DNA of 64,000 nt from Zizania palustris (Eukaryota > Streptophyta > Magnoliopsida > Poales > Poaceae). Of this stretch, positions 20,198-29,635 are shown piece by piece; positions within the stretch are counted from its first letter, which is position 1; each line of letters opens with the position of its first letter. The stretch is from positions 28,829,712 through 28,893,711 of the forward strand of contig JAAALK010000286.1 in NCBI GenBank assembly GCA_019279435.1, written 5' to 3'. The notes below the pieces were generated by a model that saw only the letters and a list, made by a program, of their open reading frames with translations, was not told the DNA's origin and searched no databases. A program made the position numbers and the translations under genes.

Positions 20198-21107
20198 TGA
20201 TGGGGGAGTGGTCCCGATCTTCCGCTAGGTAAAGGATAAACTTGGGTTGGTGGAGAATCTCGACGTTGGCGATCCAAGGCTCCGGTCCGGCGGATCAAAA
20301 CCTTGCAATCGTTACACCACTGTCTCCGTTGGTTATCAACCACGCAGGACGCGATTGACCTCGCCACGAAGGCTAATTCCTGCAAGCGAACCCAAGAACA
20401 CAAGCAAGAACAGGAAGGATACAAATCGAATGCCAAATCACAGACAAACGAAGATAAGGTGAGGTTTCACAAACGCCAATGCAGCGGCCAATCGGTCCGG
20501 TGCAAGAGGCGGGATCTAAACACAACAGTGTAGATGCAACAAAGCAAAACCTAACCCTAGAGGTGGCTGGCGTGAGAATATATAGGGTGGCGGCCTGTGG
20601 AAGGTGAACAGACACAGGCTGTGGGCTAGAAGACGTACAGACTCAGATTATGGGCCAACACGGCCCGGTTCTGTCACGCTGGACTGTTTTAATCACACAG
20701 GACAGCTCGAGACTCCAAATGAGGTGGAACCAACAGCAAACGATCCGTCTTCTCCTCATCTTTCCAAAAAGTCAAAGAACGCGCCAATCGGACTTCGTAT
20801 GAGGAAGTTATGCCCATTTTGGTGCAGGGTGGTTGATGTAGTCCGAACCAGCGAAATATTGATTTCAAAACATCCATGCGACTCCGTCTTCAGCTCCAAC
20901 TCTTCTATTCCATCTCCCATGTTCCTAAGCAACAAAATATCACTAGTATTCAGTAGCATCCCGTTCAAACAAATATAATCAAAGTTGCTAAGGAAAGAAT
21001 TAACCTCATGTTTCAAGCGACGGGCACGGACGCGTGTGATTCGTCCTAGTAACTGAATTGTAGGTGGAGGCTCCATGTGTGTATCATGTGAAGTGATGTC
21101 CTCATCA
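20198..21107 (-). repeat. CRM-2 3' LTR (910 bp)
   Basis: Plus-strand ends TGATGGGGGAGTGG and ATGTCCTCATCA. It contains the last 350 bases of the polyprotein frame (stop at 20756) and the conserved LTR block at about 20351-20408. It pairs with 24676-25586. Confidence 0.95.
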
Positions 21108-23485
21108 TCCTCCCCCTCTTGAATTGGAGTCGTCCTCGACTCAAGCTCATCGTCAGCTCCCAAATAGGGTTTTAAATCATCAGCACGGGGCATCAATTTA
21201 AATTTTCTCAAATCAGGAAAACGATCCTTGCGCAAGTATAACCAAACAAGATCTCCTGGTTTGAAAAACATCTTCTTTCTTCCTTTATTTGTCTTTTGAG
21301 CAAAATAGCGTGCCTTCTTTTCTATAACTTCCTTGGTCTTCAGATGCATAGCTTTCATAAACTCTGCACGCTTAGTCGCCTCCATGTTTGCTCTCTCTTG
21401 AAAAGGAAGTGGCAGCAAATCAAGTGGTGTGATTGGCTTAAAACCATACACCACTTCAGACGGGCACAATTGTGTTGTTGAGTGGACAACTCTATTGTAT
21501 GCAAATTCAACATGTGGAAGACAGTCCTCCCATTCTTTCAAGTTCTTCTCAATCATTGTTCGCAGCAACATGGAGAGTGTACGGTTTACCACCTCTGTTT
21601 GACCATCAGTTTGCGGGTGACAAGTTGTTGAAAACAGCAATTTTGTACCAAGTTTGGCCCACATTGTCTTCCAAAAGTAACTCATAAACTTCACATCATG
21701 ATCTGAAACAATGGCTCTAGGCATCCCGTGCAATCTCACAACTTCCCTGAAAAATAAATCAACAATATGTGAAGCATCGTTGGTCTTGTGACAGGGAATA
21801 AAATGTGCCATTTTAGAAAACCTATCCACTCTTATAAATATGGAGTCTCTCCCCCTCTTTGTCCTAGGCAATCCCACAATAAAGTCCATGCTAATATCTT
21901 CCCAAGGTGCACTAGAAACAGGAAGTGGAGTATACAAACCATATGGGTTAAGTTTGGACTTAGCTTTATGGTATGTGGCACAACGCTGCACAAATCGTTC
22001 AACATCTCTCCGCATCTTTAGCCAATAAAAATTATTGGACAGCAGGGCCAAAGTCTTTTCTCTCCCAAAATGTTCCATTAATCCACCGCCATGTGATTCC
22101 TGCAACAACAACAAACGTACGGACGAATCTGGAACACATAGCTTGTTAGCATGGAACAAGAAACCGTCATAAACATGAAATTTTTTCCAGCCTTTCCCAT
22201 CATTACATTTAGTGTATGGTTCAGCAAATTCTTTATCTACAACATACAAATCTTTCAAGCTTTCCAAATCTGGAACGTTAATATCAAGTTGAGATAAAAG
22301 AACAACCCTGCGAGACAATGCATCAGCAGCCACATTTTCTTTGCCATTCTTGTATTTCACAATGTGTGGGAAAGGTTCAATAAATTCAACCCATTTAACA
22401 TGTCTACGGTTCAGTTTAGCTTGCCCTCTCAAATATTTGAGTGCGTCATGATCAGAATGTTTAATAAACTCCTTAGGCAAAAGGTAATGTTGCCAAGTTT
22501 CAAGCACACACACTAAGGCATATAATTCCTTATCATAGGTAGAATAATTCAATTGTGGACCATGCAATTTCTCACTAGAATAGGTCACGGGTTTACCTCC
22601 TTGTAGCAGCACACCTCCTATTCCAACACCACTAGCATCACATTCTAACTCAACAGGCTTACTGAAGTCGGGTAGCTGAAGTAGAGGTGCACGTGTAAGG
22701 TGATCCTTGAGTGTGGCAAGAGCTTGTTCTTGTGCTGACTCCCAAGTAGAAGTAACTCCCTTCTTGGTCAACTCAGGTAAAGGACCAGCTATGGTGCTGA
22801 AATCTTTCACAAAATGCCGGTAGAAACCTGCAAGACCAAGAAAACTACGTACTGCAAGGTTAGTTTTAGTGGCAAGCATGACACGTCCTTTCAGATTAAT
22901 AGCTTGTGATGAAGAAGGAGACACAACTTTATCTTTTTGTTGCCTCGAAAGCGTTTTAGCTACTTGCTGATTTTCAGAATGTTGTTTGCTCTTTTGTGCG
23001 TCCCTAGCACGTTTTTCTTGTTCAAATTTCATAATTTCAGCAGGAGTCATAGGAAGCAATGTAACTTTCTTTCCTTTATTCATAAATGTGTACTTATTGC
23101 TCCTACCATGGTGTGTAGCATCATTATCATATACCCAAGGTCTACCAAGTAATAGAGAACATGCTTGCATTGGTACTACATCAAAATCAGCACTTCCGAA
23201 GTATGTACCAATGGCAAATTCGATGTGAGCAGTTTGTGTTACCATGACCTTACCGCTATCGTTGAGCCATTGCACGTGGTAAGGGTGTGGATGTGCACGT
23301 GTGGGAAGTTGAAGCTTCGTTACCATGTCCTGGCTCACCAAATTGTTGCAACTACCGCTGTCAATGATGACACGTACACGACGGTCTTTGATGCCGAAGA
23401 AGGTCTGAAATATATTGTTCCGTTGTGCCTGGTCGTCCTGGTCCATGTGAATGCTCAAGTCACGTTGTACAATAAGTGCTGCCAT
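20756..23485 (-). CDS. CRM-2 polyprotein: protease, RNase H, integrase, tail; no Gag or RT
   Basis: Uninterrupted 909-residue frame. The ATG at 23485 is chosen because it matches the Gag start context of CRM-3 (TTTTCACTAACATGGC); a longer frame to 23593 exists. Residues 1-3 keep the Gag start, then jump to LIVQRDLSIHMDQDD, so all Gag and the zinc knuckle are gone in frame. Protease active site IIDSGS is at residues 40-45. At about residue 211 ATKTNLA joins VRSFLGLAGFYRHFV, deleting RT fingers and palm in frame. RNase H follows (VELECDASGVGIGGVLL, STYDKELYALVC). The integrase zinc finger reads CATY, with Tyr for the last Cys. Catalytic SMDFIVG, VSDHDVKF and GQTEVVN are present. The tail RITRVRARRLKHEVNSFL is coded in the LTR. 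Confidence 0.92.
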   Translation of the reverse strand: MAALIVQRDLSIHMDQDDQAQRNNIFQTFFGIKDRRVRVIIDSGSCNNLVSQDMVTKLQLPTRAHPHPYHVQWLNDSGKVMVTQTAHIEFAIGTYFGSADFDVVPMQACSLLLGRPWVYDNDATHHGRSNKYTFMNKGKKVTLLPMTPAEIMKFEQEKRARDAQKSKQHSENQQVAKTLSRQQKDKVVSPSSSQAINLKGRVMLATKTNLAVRSFLGLAGFYRHFVKDFSTIAGPLPELTKKGVTSTWESAQEQALATLKDHLTRAPLLQLPDFSKPVELECDASGVGIGGVLLQGGKPVTYSSEKLHGPQLNYSTYDKELYALVCVLETWQHYLLPKEFIKHSDHDALKYLRGQAKLNRRHVKWVEFIEPFPHIVKYKNGKENVAADALSRRVVLLSQLDINVPDLESLKDLYVVDKEFAEPYTKCNDGKGWKKFHVYDGFLFHANKLCVPDSSVRLLLLQESHGGGLMEHFGREKTLALLSNNFYWLKMRRDVERFVQRCATYHKAKSKLNPYGLYTPLPVSSAPWEDISMDFIVGLPRTKRGRDSIFIRVDRFSKMAHFIPCHKTNDASHIVDLFFREVVRLHGMPRAIVSDHDVKFMSYFWKTMWAKLGTKLLFSTTCHPQTDGQTEVVNRTLSMLLRTMIEKNLKEWEDCLPHVEFAYNRVVHSTTQLCPSEVVYGFKPITPLDLLPLPFQERANMEATKRAEFMKAMHLKTKEVIEKKARYFAQKTNKGRKKMFFKPGDLVWLYLRKDRFPDLRKFKLMPRADDLKPYLGADDELESRTTPIQEGEDDEDITSHDTHMEPPPTIQLLGRITRVRARRLKHEVNSFLSNFDYICLNGMLLNTSDILLLRNMGDGIEELELKTESHGCFEINISLVRTTSTTLHQNGHNFLIRSPIGAFFDFLER
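21108..21120 (-). other. CRM-2 polypurine tract
   Basis: Minus-strand AAGAGGGGGAGGA directly before the 3' LTR, inside the polyprotein frame; identical tract in CRM-3 at 44853-44865. Confidence 0.85.
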
Positions 23486-24675
23486 GTTAGAGAAAAGACA
23501 AAGCAACAAAGAATAATCCTTATGTAAACAGCTAGGTGTGGTGGTGGGTGTGGGGTGGAAGCAATCCGTCAAGCACCTTACCCGCGCTTGCAAGTGTTCT
23601 TACCACGCCGCAGGGAGGTAACCGGCCTACAGGTGATGAACCAAGTGGAGGGTGGTGGCAATTGCAAGGAATGAATCTGTCCTGACCAAGAGAAAGGTGT
23701 AGCTTGGAAGGCAAAGTGAGTAGCAAGGATTAGCGATAATAATAACAGTTAAACCAAGTTCAATAAGTATTCCCTAGTACTCGTCAAAGTTGCTGGCCTT
23801 AGTGCTCCCAAGGTGAAAATTCAAGCAATAGAGGGAAACTATGTGCCCAAAACTCAAAAGGAAGCAACACAGGCCAAATTCAGCTCTCTGCAGATCGGAC
23901 AAGAGATCGGACAAGGGATTGGACAAGCAGAAACTGCCACTGCCTGCCACTGATCGGACAAGAGATCGGACAAGAGTTCGGACAAGGGATTGGACAAGCA
24001 GAAACTGCCACTGCCTGCCACTGATCGGACAAGAGATCGGACAAGAGTTCGGACAAGAGTTCGGACAAGCAACTAACAGCACCGCTTCTCTTTTTTTTCT
24101 TTTTTTTATATTTTTTTCCCTTTTTTTCACTCTATTTTTTTGAACAAGGATGACCAGAGGAGCAACCACAAAAATTGGCACCTACAACTGAGGTGGGATG
24201 TGGCTCACAAAAATTCAAACAAGTTCACTGTCCGGGGAGCAAAAACTTTGCCCAATTTTTTTCTTTATCTTTCTGATTTTTTTTGGCGACTTTGGAGAGG
24301 GCTAACCGGCCTACCGCTCAAAAAATTTCAGATTTTTCTGCCAAACGAGCGAAAAGTTATGCCTGTTTTACTGAAGGGGGTCACAAAGAGTAGATGTGGA
24401 AAACAAATAGGGTTGCGGAAGGGGGGTTTTTTTCGGTGGGGAATTTTTTTTTGAGACACAAGAACAACTACTACTCAAACGACACAGAGGGATGACTAAA
24501 CCAGCAACAAGACTCGACCAAGAACACGAACTCAACAAAGTTAAAACTGAAATTAAAATCGCAAGGCACAAAGGGGTTCTCGGTGGGAATTTTTTTTGGT
24601 GCGGTTTTCTGGACTCTGGGTAAAACAAAAGCAGATCGAGATTACCTAACGGGAAATCTGAGCTCTGATACCAAC
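23486..24675 (-). repeat. CRM-2 leader with nested minisatellite and primer-binding site
   Basis: Non-coding leader of about 1.2 kb. From 23893 to 24070 a 12-bp unit (GATCGGACAAGA and close variants) repeats 11 times. The units form higher-order blocks of 59 and 71 bp that share a 23-bp non-repeat spacer containing CTGCCACTGCCTGCCACT. T-rich runs follow at 24087-24137. The primer site TGGTATCAGAGC (minus) is at 24662-24673, two bases inside the right LTR. The leader without the minisatellite is shared with CRM-3 41101-41716. Confidence 0.85.
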
Positions 24676-25586
24676 TGATGGGGGAGTGGTCCCGATCTTC
24701 CGCTAGGTAAAGGATAAACTTGGGTTGGTGGAGAATCTCGACGTTGGCGATCCAAGGCTCCGGTCCGGCGGATCAAAACCTTGCAATCGTTACACCACTG
24801 TCTCCTATTGGTTATCAACCACGCAGGACGCGATTGACCTCGCCACGAAGGCTAATTCCTGCAAGCGAACCCAAGAACACAAGCAAGAACAGGAAGGATA
24901 CAAATCGAATGCCAAATCACAGACAAACGAAGATAAGGTGAGGTTTCACAAACGCCAATGCAGCAGCCAATCGGTCCGGTGCAAGAGGCGGGATCTAAAC
25001 ACAACAGTGTAGATGCAACAAAGCAAAACCTAACCCTAGAGGTGGCTGGCGTGAGAATATATAGGGCGGCGGCCTGTGGAAGGTGAACAGACACAGGCTG
25101 TGGGCTAGAAGACATACAGACTCAGATTATGGGCCAACACGGCCCGGTTCTGTCACGCAGGACTGTTTTAATCACACAGGACAGCTCGAGACTCCAAATG
25201 AGGTGGAACCAATAGCAAACGATCCGTCTTCTCCTCAGCTTTCCAAAAAGTCAAAGAACGCGCCAATCGGACTTCGTATGAGGAAGTTATGCCCATTTTG
25301 GTGCAGGGTGGTTGATGTAGTCTGAACCAGCGAAATATTGACTTCAAAACATCTGTGCGACTCCGTCTTCAGCTCCAACTCTTCTATTCCATCTCCCATG
25401 TTCCTAAGCAACAAAATATCACTAGTATTCAGTAGCATCCCGTTCAAACAAATATAATCAAAGTTGCTAAGGAAAGAATTAACCTCATGTTTCAAGCGAC
25501 GGGCACGGACGCGTGTGATTCGTCCTAGTAACTGAATTGTAGGTGGAGGCTCCATGTGTGTATCATGTGAAGTGATGTCCTCATCA
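24676..25586 (-). repeat. CRM-2 5' LTR (911 bp)
   Basis: TGATGGGGGAGTGG to ATGTCCTCATCA on the plus strand. It carries an orphan copy of the polyprotein tail frame (25555 to 25235 minus). One-base indel relative to the 3' LTR near 24807. Confidence 0.95.
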
Positions 25587-25723
25587 CAAAGATTCTACAC
25601 CTCCGAACGCTTCAAGGAGTGGTAAAATTTGCTAAGTTCTTGATCCTAAGTATGAAATTGTTTCTTGCGTATACTGCCCTCTTATTGTATAGGCAATTTG
25701 GAGAGAAGTATTCGAGGGGCTAC
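25587..25723 (+). other. TAT-1 end of internal region with polypurine tract
   Basis: CAAAG at 25587-25591 is the right CRM-2 target copy. The remaining 130 bases are the TAT-1 internal end; GAGGGGCTAC at 25714-25723 adjoins the 3' LTR and is its polypurine tract. Confidence 0.85.
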
Positions 25724-26246
25724 TGTTGGGGGAAAATATTTCATCCTCTAGAGGTCAAGAACGTTCCTCTACAAATACCAGCAAAAGAGGTGAATTCAGA
25801 AACTTTGATCTTTGAAGATCTAAAAGGCATCGGAGTTGTACTGTATTCGGAATATTATACAGCGAAGACCTTCGTTAAGGCTTCGATGTAACGAAGTCTC
25901 TCGAAGTCTTTACACCCAAAAAAGTGTTGCCAGCAAGGATAGAAGATTTATCTTCTTTCTGATTAAATTAGCCTTTTACCTTTTTACCCATATGAAGAAT
26001 ATTCAACAGTGTCTTCCTAGTCGGTTGTAATTAGAGGGTAAAAGAGTATTTTCCTTTACTTTTTGGTCTATAAATACCCTTCTTCATTATGTAAAGGGTA
26101 TGAATACTCATATATTCAATACATAACTTCGAACTACTTCGAGCTATTACCATGTACGGAGGCTTGAGATAGTCCGCTCCCACAAACACTTTGTTTGTCA
26201 AACATACAATTTTTTAAACCTGTTAGCGTAATCTTTTACGCCAACA
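25724..26246 (+). repeat. TAT-1 3' LTR (523 bp)
   Basis: TGTTGGGGGAAAAT to TTACGCCAACA, pairing with 6912-7435. It contains a TATA-like CTATAAATACCC near 26089, where the left copy has CTATAACTACCC. The right flank CTAGA is the decayed target copy. Confidence 0.92.
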
Positions 26247-27028
26247 CTAGAGAACCATGCTGCGTTCCCAGTCATATGGTGCAAACAACTGGAGTACATG
26301 ATCCACGCTGCCGCGCTTACCCTCTTAGCCACCCTGCCGCACTTACCCTTCGCATAGGGTTTTCTCTCCTTCTTATGGTGTCTGGGGCGCTCACTCTCTT
26401 CTCTCCTGTTAATCTTAGGACAATTGGCATTGATGTGAGAAGTGTCACCACACTCAAAACACCCACTAAAGTGACTTCTCCTCTGATCTCATCTCTCATT
26501 GTGAAAACGGGTGAACCTCCTAGCAATGAGAGCAAGCTCTTCATCATCCAAAGTATCCACCTGCTCTTTAGTGACAGAGACTAGGGAGGACAAAGAAAAA
26601 CCACCTACAAGAACACAAGTGCCAGATGAGCTTGGTTCTGTAGTGGTGCCACAACTTGAGCTAGAAACTAGTGCCAAGGGCTGAGGCAAAGAGTTTCTGT
26701 GCACTACAAGAGATGCCTTGGCAATCTCTGTGGACTTCAGCTTGCTAAAGAGTTCATCACATGTCAATGTGTCATATACTATGGACTCCTCAATGCTAGA
26801 TATCTTCACTTCCCATATGCTACGATTGAGAGCATAGAGAAGCTTGATAGCCCTATCATGGTCATTGTATGCTAGCGTCCTAGTGGATCACAAGTTACTC
26901 ACTATCGCATCAAAGCATGAAAACATGGCATCTATAGATTTGCCGGTGCCTTACAAAAATAGTATATATTGTTGATTGTATGTGCTCTAGCACCTAGCCT
27001 TAATCTATGTAGAGCCCTCATGAAAAAC
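26247..27028 (-). pseudogene. SIRE-A right piece: Gag end and protease start
   Basis: Minus strand, continuing upstream from 5479-6911. Readable in order: DHDRAIKLLYALNRS (about 26850), MKISSIEESIVYDTLTCDEL, FSKLKSTEIAKASL, a Ser/Thr-rich linker, LDDEELALIARRFTRFHNER, and a CCHC knuckle CFECGDTSHINANC (about 26440). A Lys/Arg-rich stretch and the protease start SSCLHHMTGNAAWFSS at the TAT-1 junction follow. The usual D-S-G of the protease reads YSSC, so the catalytic Asp is lost. Left of the Gag core (about 26880-27003) stops accumulate, and the copia sequence ends near 27028, where a Tat fragment begins. Confidence 0.82.
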
Positions 27029-27438
27029 AGAAGATCCAGGGGAGTTCTCTCGTTCATATGCTTTGGCGATTGAAGCCAGCGGAGGGGTTCGAGATACCAT
27101 GGCCAAGTGTTTCCCCCTCGCACTTGAAGGAGCTGCTTTGCATTGGTTCTGGTCTTTGAAACTAGGATCAATTAGAACCTGGGAGCAGTTAAGAAAAAAA
27201 TTATAAGTAACTTTCCAGGTACTTTTGTGCTCTCTATGTCTACGGGAAGTCTTTTTCAGGTGAAGCAACAACCTGAAGAAACTCTGAGGCAGTTCTTTAA
27301 GCGCTTCGCTCATATGTAGTTGCAAATAAGAGGTTTGTCTGCATCATTCATCGTCGATGCAGCCCGAGAAGGAGTCACGCATGCAGGCCTCCTTGACAAG
27401 CTCCACCGGAAGAAGATATCCTCTGTGGCGCAGTTGAA
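27029..27438 (+). pseudogene. Isolated Tat-lineage gag fragment
   Basis: 410 bases that align with TAT-1 gag 8034-8444: FSRSYALAIEASGGVRDTMA, FPLALEGAALHWFWSLKLG, SFIVDAAREGVTHAGLLDKL. It is bounded by SIRE-A on the left and SIRE-B on the right, with no LTR. Stops and a frameshift are present. It is probably a remnant of a deletion between two Tat elements or filler DNA captured during break repair. Confidence 0.78.
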
Positions 27439-28460
27439 AAACTTGAATTAACTGAAAAGCAACTTTTGGTGGTGGAGTCTAGTCCTATGGTCATCAACGA
27501 ATGCATGAACTGTCCTTTGCTTGTTGAGAGCATCAATTTGAGAGATAGGCATGTTGATGAACATAGGGCTAGATTAGAGAGTGCTGAGTGTTCTAAGGAT
27601 GTGCTGCCGGCGTGTCCCACCTGTATCACCCTTAAGAACCAAGTTAGCTTTGCTAGAGAGCAAGCGGAAAAATTGAAATGTGAGAATGACTACCTTCTCT
27701 CTGTTGTGGAAAAATGCACTGAAGGAAAGGGTAGGAGGGACCTGCTTTTGGCTAAAACCCAAATGTGTGCTGACAGGGCAGGGTTAGCTCTCAGGTTGGG
27801 TTATGAGAGAACTACTCTAAAACTTTGAGCGAAACTGTGTTCACTCCTCCCACTACCCTTGAGAATGAGAGAGCCCAGTTAGACACTATTCAAAAAGCCA
27901 AGAATCCTACCCAACCTACAAAGAAAGCTCTTCGTTCACCAGATGAACCTCCTCAGCAAAAACCCAAGAAAATTGTGAGATTTGCGGCTGAGACCCATGC
28001 TCACACACCCAAGAGAGTTTATCACTGTTCTTATTGTCATCGGGTGGGTCATTTGGTTGGGTTTTGCTTTCGTTGTATCAGGGATGAGCGACAGTCTTAT
28101 GCTATGAGCTTTTAGGACATGCATTACCCATCTTTAGGTATACATAAGTTTGCTTTTAGCTCTTATCCTGATTTTGAGGTGCCACATGGCTTTATGAGTG
28201 ATTTTGCCCCTCGTGGTATGCACCATGCTTCATATGGTGATAAATCACGTGTAAGAGGCTCTAATTATTGACAGGTTGGGAGACCTCGTCATTTTCCAGG
28301 TTCACGCTTTGTAGGTAGACCACACACTTTTTATCATAGCTTATCTCTTGTGCATGATCAGTCTACTACTTTGTCTGGTTCACGAGTTTTGCGATGCTGG
28401 TTTCTAAAACAATTTTTAACTCATCCTCTCACTAAGCATTCGAGAGATTCTATCATGTTT
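27439..28460 (+). pseudogene. SIRE-B Gag C-terminal half
   Basis: From 27466 an open stretch of 120 residues shows heptad-like MVINECMNCPLLVESINLRD, RARLESAECSKDVLPACP and LKCENDYLLSVVEKCTEGKG. It is the Cys-studded coiled coil also seen in SIRE-C 39566-40165. A frame change follows, then a Lys/Pro-rich linker and zinc finger HCSYCHRVGHLVGFCF (about 28022-28070). Tyr/Gly/Arg-rich sequence then continues to 28455. Two in-frame stops. The frame then runs into TTTTGAGGGGGAG, a polypurine-like motif, where pol should begin; pol has been removed completely. Confidence 0.8.
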
Positions 28461-29635
28461 TGAGGGGGAGTTGTGTAGCATTGCATGAGGTTCTGTCATA
28501 TGATTAATTGCTTTTATAAGTACATGCTTTGTAATGCCTTTGGAGTATTGTCTTTAATATTATTGATTGTACTTGGCATGTTTACTTCTAATAATTGTCA
28601 TGAGCATGGCTTTTATTTGTGAAAAATTTGAAAATGATCACTGAATAGTATAGAAACTAGCTTGAATGGGTTGAGTGCTTTTGCTAGCTTTTACACACCT
28701 GATAGCTAGGTCCTTTTCACTTGGATGCTGATACGCAACTTCATTTCATCAAAAATATTATGCTGAAAATGAATGAAAATGAAAATGAAAAATGAATGAA
28801 AATGAAAATGAATGAAATTCATGATGCTGTGTGCTAAAATTGAAAAGATCCAGGTGGGTTTGCTTTGTCGCACTACTTTGTTCTAGACTGCTTACCATAG
28901 CACTTTGGTATGAACCGAGACATTGAAGTGTTTGCCGAGACCATTGCTTTAAGCTTCTGATGGTTTCAACCTAGGCTTAGCATGGTCGGTTAGCATAAGG
29001 TTGACATGCAAATAACCCCTGGCACAAAAATGAAAAGTTAATATTCATTGCATATCATGTTTGCTGAAGCTCCTTGTTGTGGGATATGCTTATTTGGTGT
29101 GTGTTTGATTAGCTTTTGCATCTCATGCCTTGCCATGTCTAGTATGCTAGTCTGAGTGGTGATGCTTTTATTTGCTAAAATCTGAGAATGCTTGCTCATG
29201 CCTTTTGTTTAGATGGTATTCATCTGAGGTTGTCATTCAGTACTTTTAGACAATAATCAAGTCGAATGATTGTTTGTACTGTAATTGTAGTTGCTCATCT
29301 TTCAGAAGCTCACATCTCTACTTTACCCTCATTCCCCTCTTTGCATCTTTTTATCTCCTTGATGCCTGCATTGTCAAAGGGGGAGAAATGGTCTACATGA
29401 TGCTTTTGGAGGATTTTGGATGATTGCTTGATTAAGGGGGAGTAATTGGTCCTCATGTTGCATTGAGATGCTTTTGATACCTTGCTTTGCATGAGCTTTT
29501 GCCCAAGAGGGAGATCTTTTATCAAGTGACATGTTTTGGCTCTTTTCTAAGTTTTTATGGTCACTTGTGCACTTAACTTGCTATCCTCATCATGTCTTTG
29601 CTTGGGGTTGTCAATGCACTCATCAAGGGGGAGAT
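28461..29635 (+). other. SIRE-B 3' untranslated region with repeated polypurine tracts
   Basis: No coding. Polypurine motifs of the AAGGGGGAG type occur at about 28455, 29376, 29434, 29504 and 29624; the last (AAGGGGGAGAT) adjoins the LTR and is the functional one. A block at about 28846-29020 is strongly conserved with SIRE-C 47689-47877 and SIRE-D 62136-62320. A (GAAAAT)n-like microsatellite lies at 28770-28817. Confidence 0.8.

Larger units (their letters stand above)
20198..25586 (-). mobile_element. CRM-2: complete insertion, non-autonomous CRM-like element (5389 bp)
   Basis: Both LTRs, primer site, polypurine tract and a perfect CAAAG duplication are present. The LTRs (910 and 911 bp) differ at about 11 bases and one indel by my count (roughly 98.7 percent identity), so this is the most recent datable insertion in the window. 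The internal part is only 3.57 kb because Gag and RT are missing, yet a single 909-residue frame remains. It is inserted in the TAT-1 region between the antisense-gene promoter and the 3' LTR. It must have moved using proteins supplied in trans, or lost the domains after insertion. Confidence 0.93.
6912..26246 (+). mobile_element. TAT-1: Ty3/gypsy Tat-lineage element with nested insertions
   Basis: Plus-strand gypsy element running from 5' LTR 6912-7435 to 3' LTR 25724-26246. Flanking pentamers CTGGA (6907-6911) and CTAGA (26247-26251) differ at one base and look like the original target duplication, since joining the flanks restores the SIRE-A protease. Order: LTR, gag, [TAT-2 insertion and loss of PR and most RT], RNase H pair, integrase, 60-bp repeats, antisense gene, [CRM-2 insertion], polypurine tract, LTR. 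I count about 45 differences between its two LTRs, so it is far older than CRM-2 inside it. Confidence 0.88.

Noticed and set aside
23893..24070. CRISPR-like repeat and spacer pattern
   Set aside because: Units are 12 bp, spacers are identical rather than unique, there is no cas gene, and the context is a plant retrotransposon.
24087..24137. T-runs as RNA polymerase III terminators of a small RNA gene
   Set aside because: No A or B box upstream on either strand; runs belong to the degenerate leader.
23854..24181. Open frames on both strands over the 12-bp repeats, including Cys/Pro- and Ser/Leu-rich proteins
   Set aside because: The repeat period is a multiple of three, so open frames appear in several frames; no start context, no family match, and it lies in a retrotransposon leader.
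20198..25586. A chromodomain at the end of the CRM-like integrase
   Set aside because: The tail after the GDLVWL region has the ITRxRARxL block and no aromatic-cage pattern, so a canonical chromodomain is not visible.
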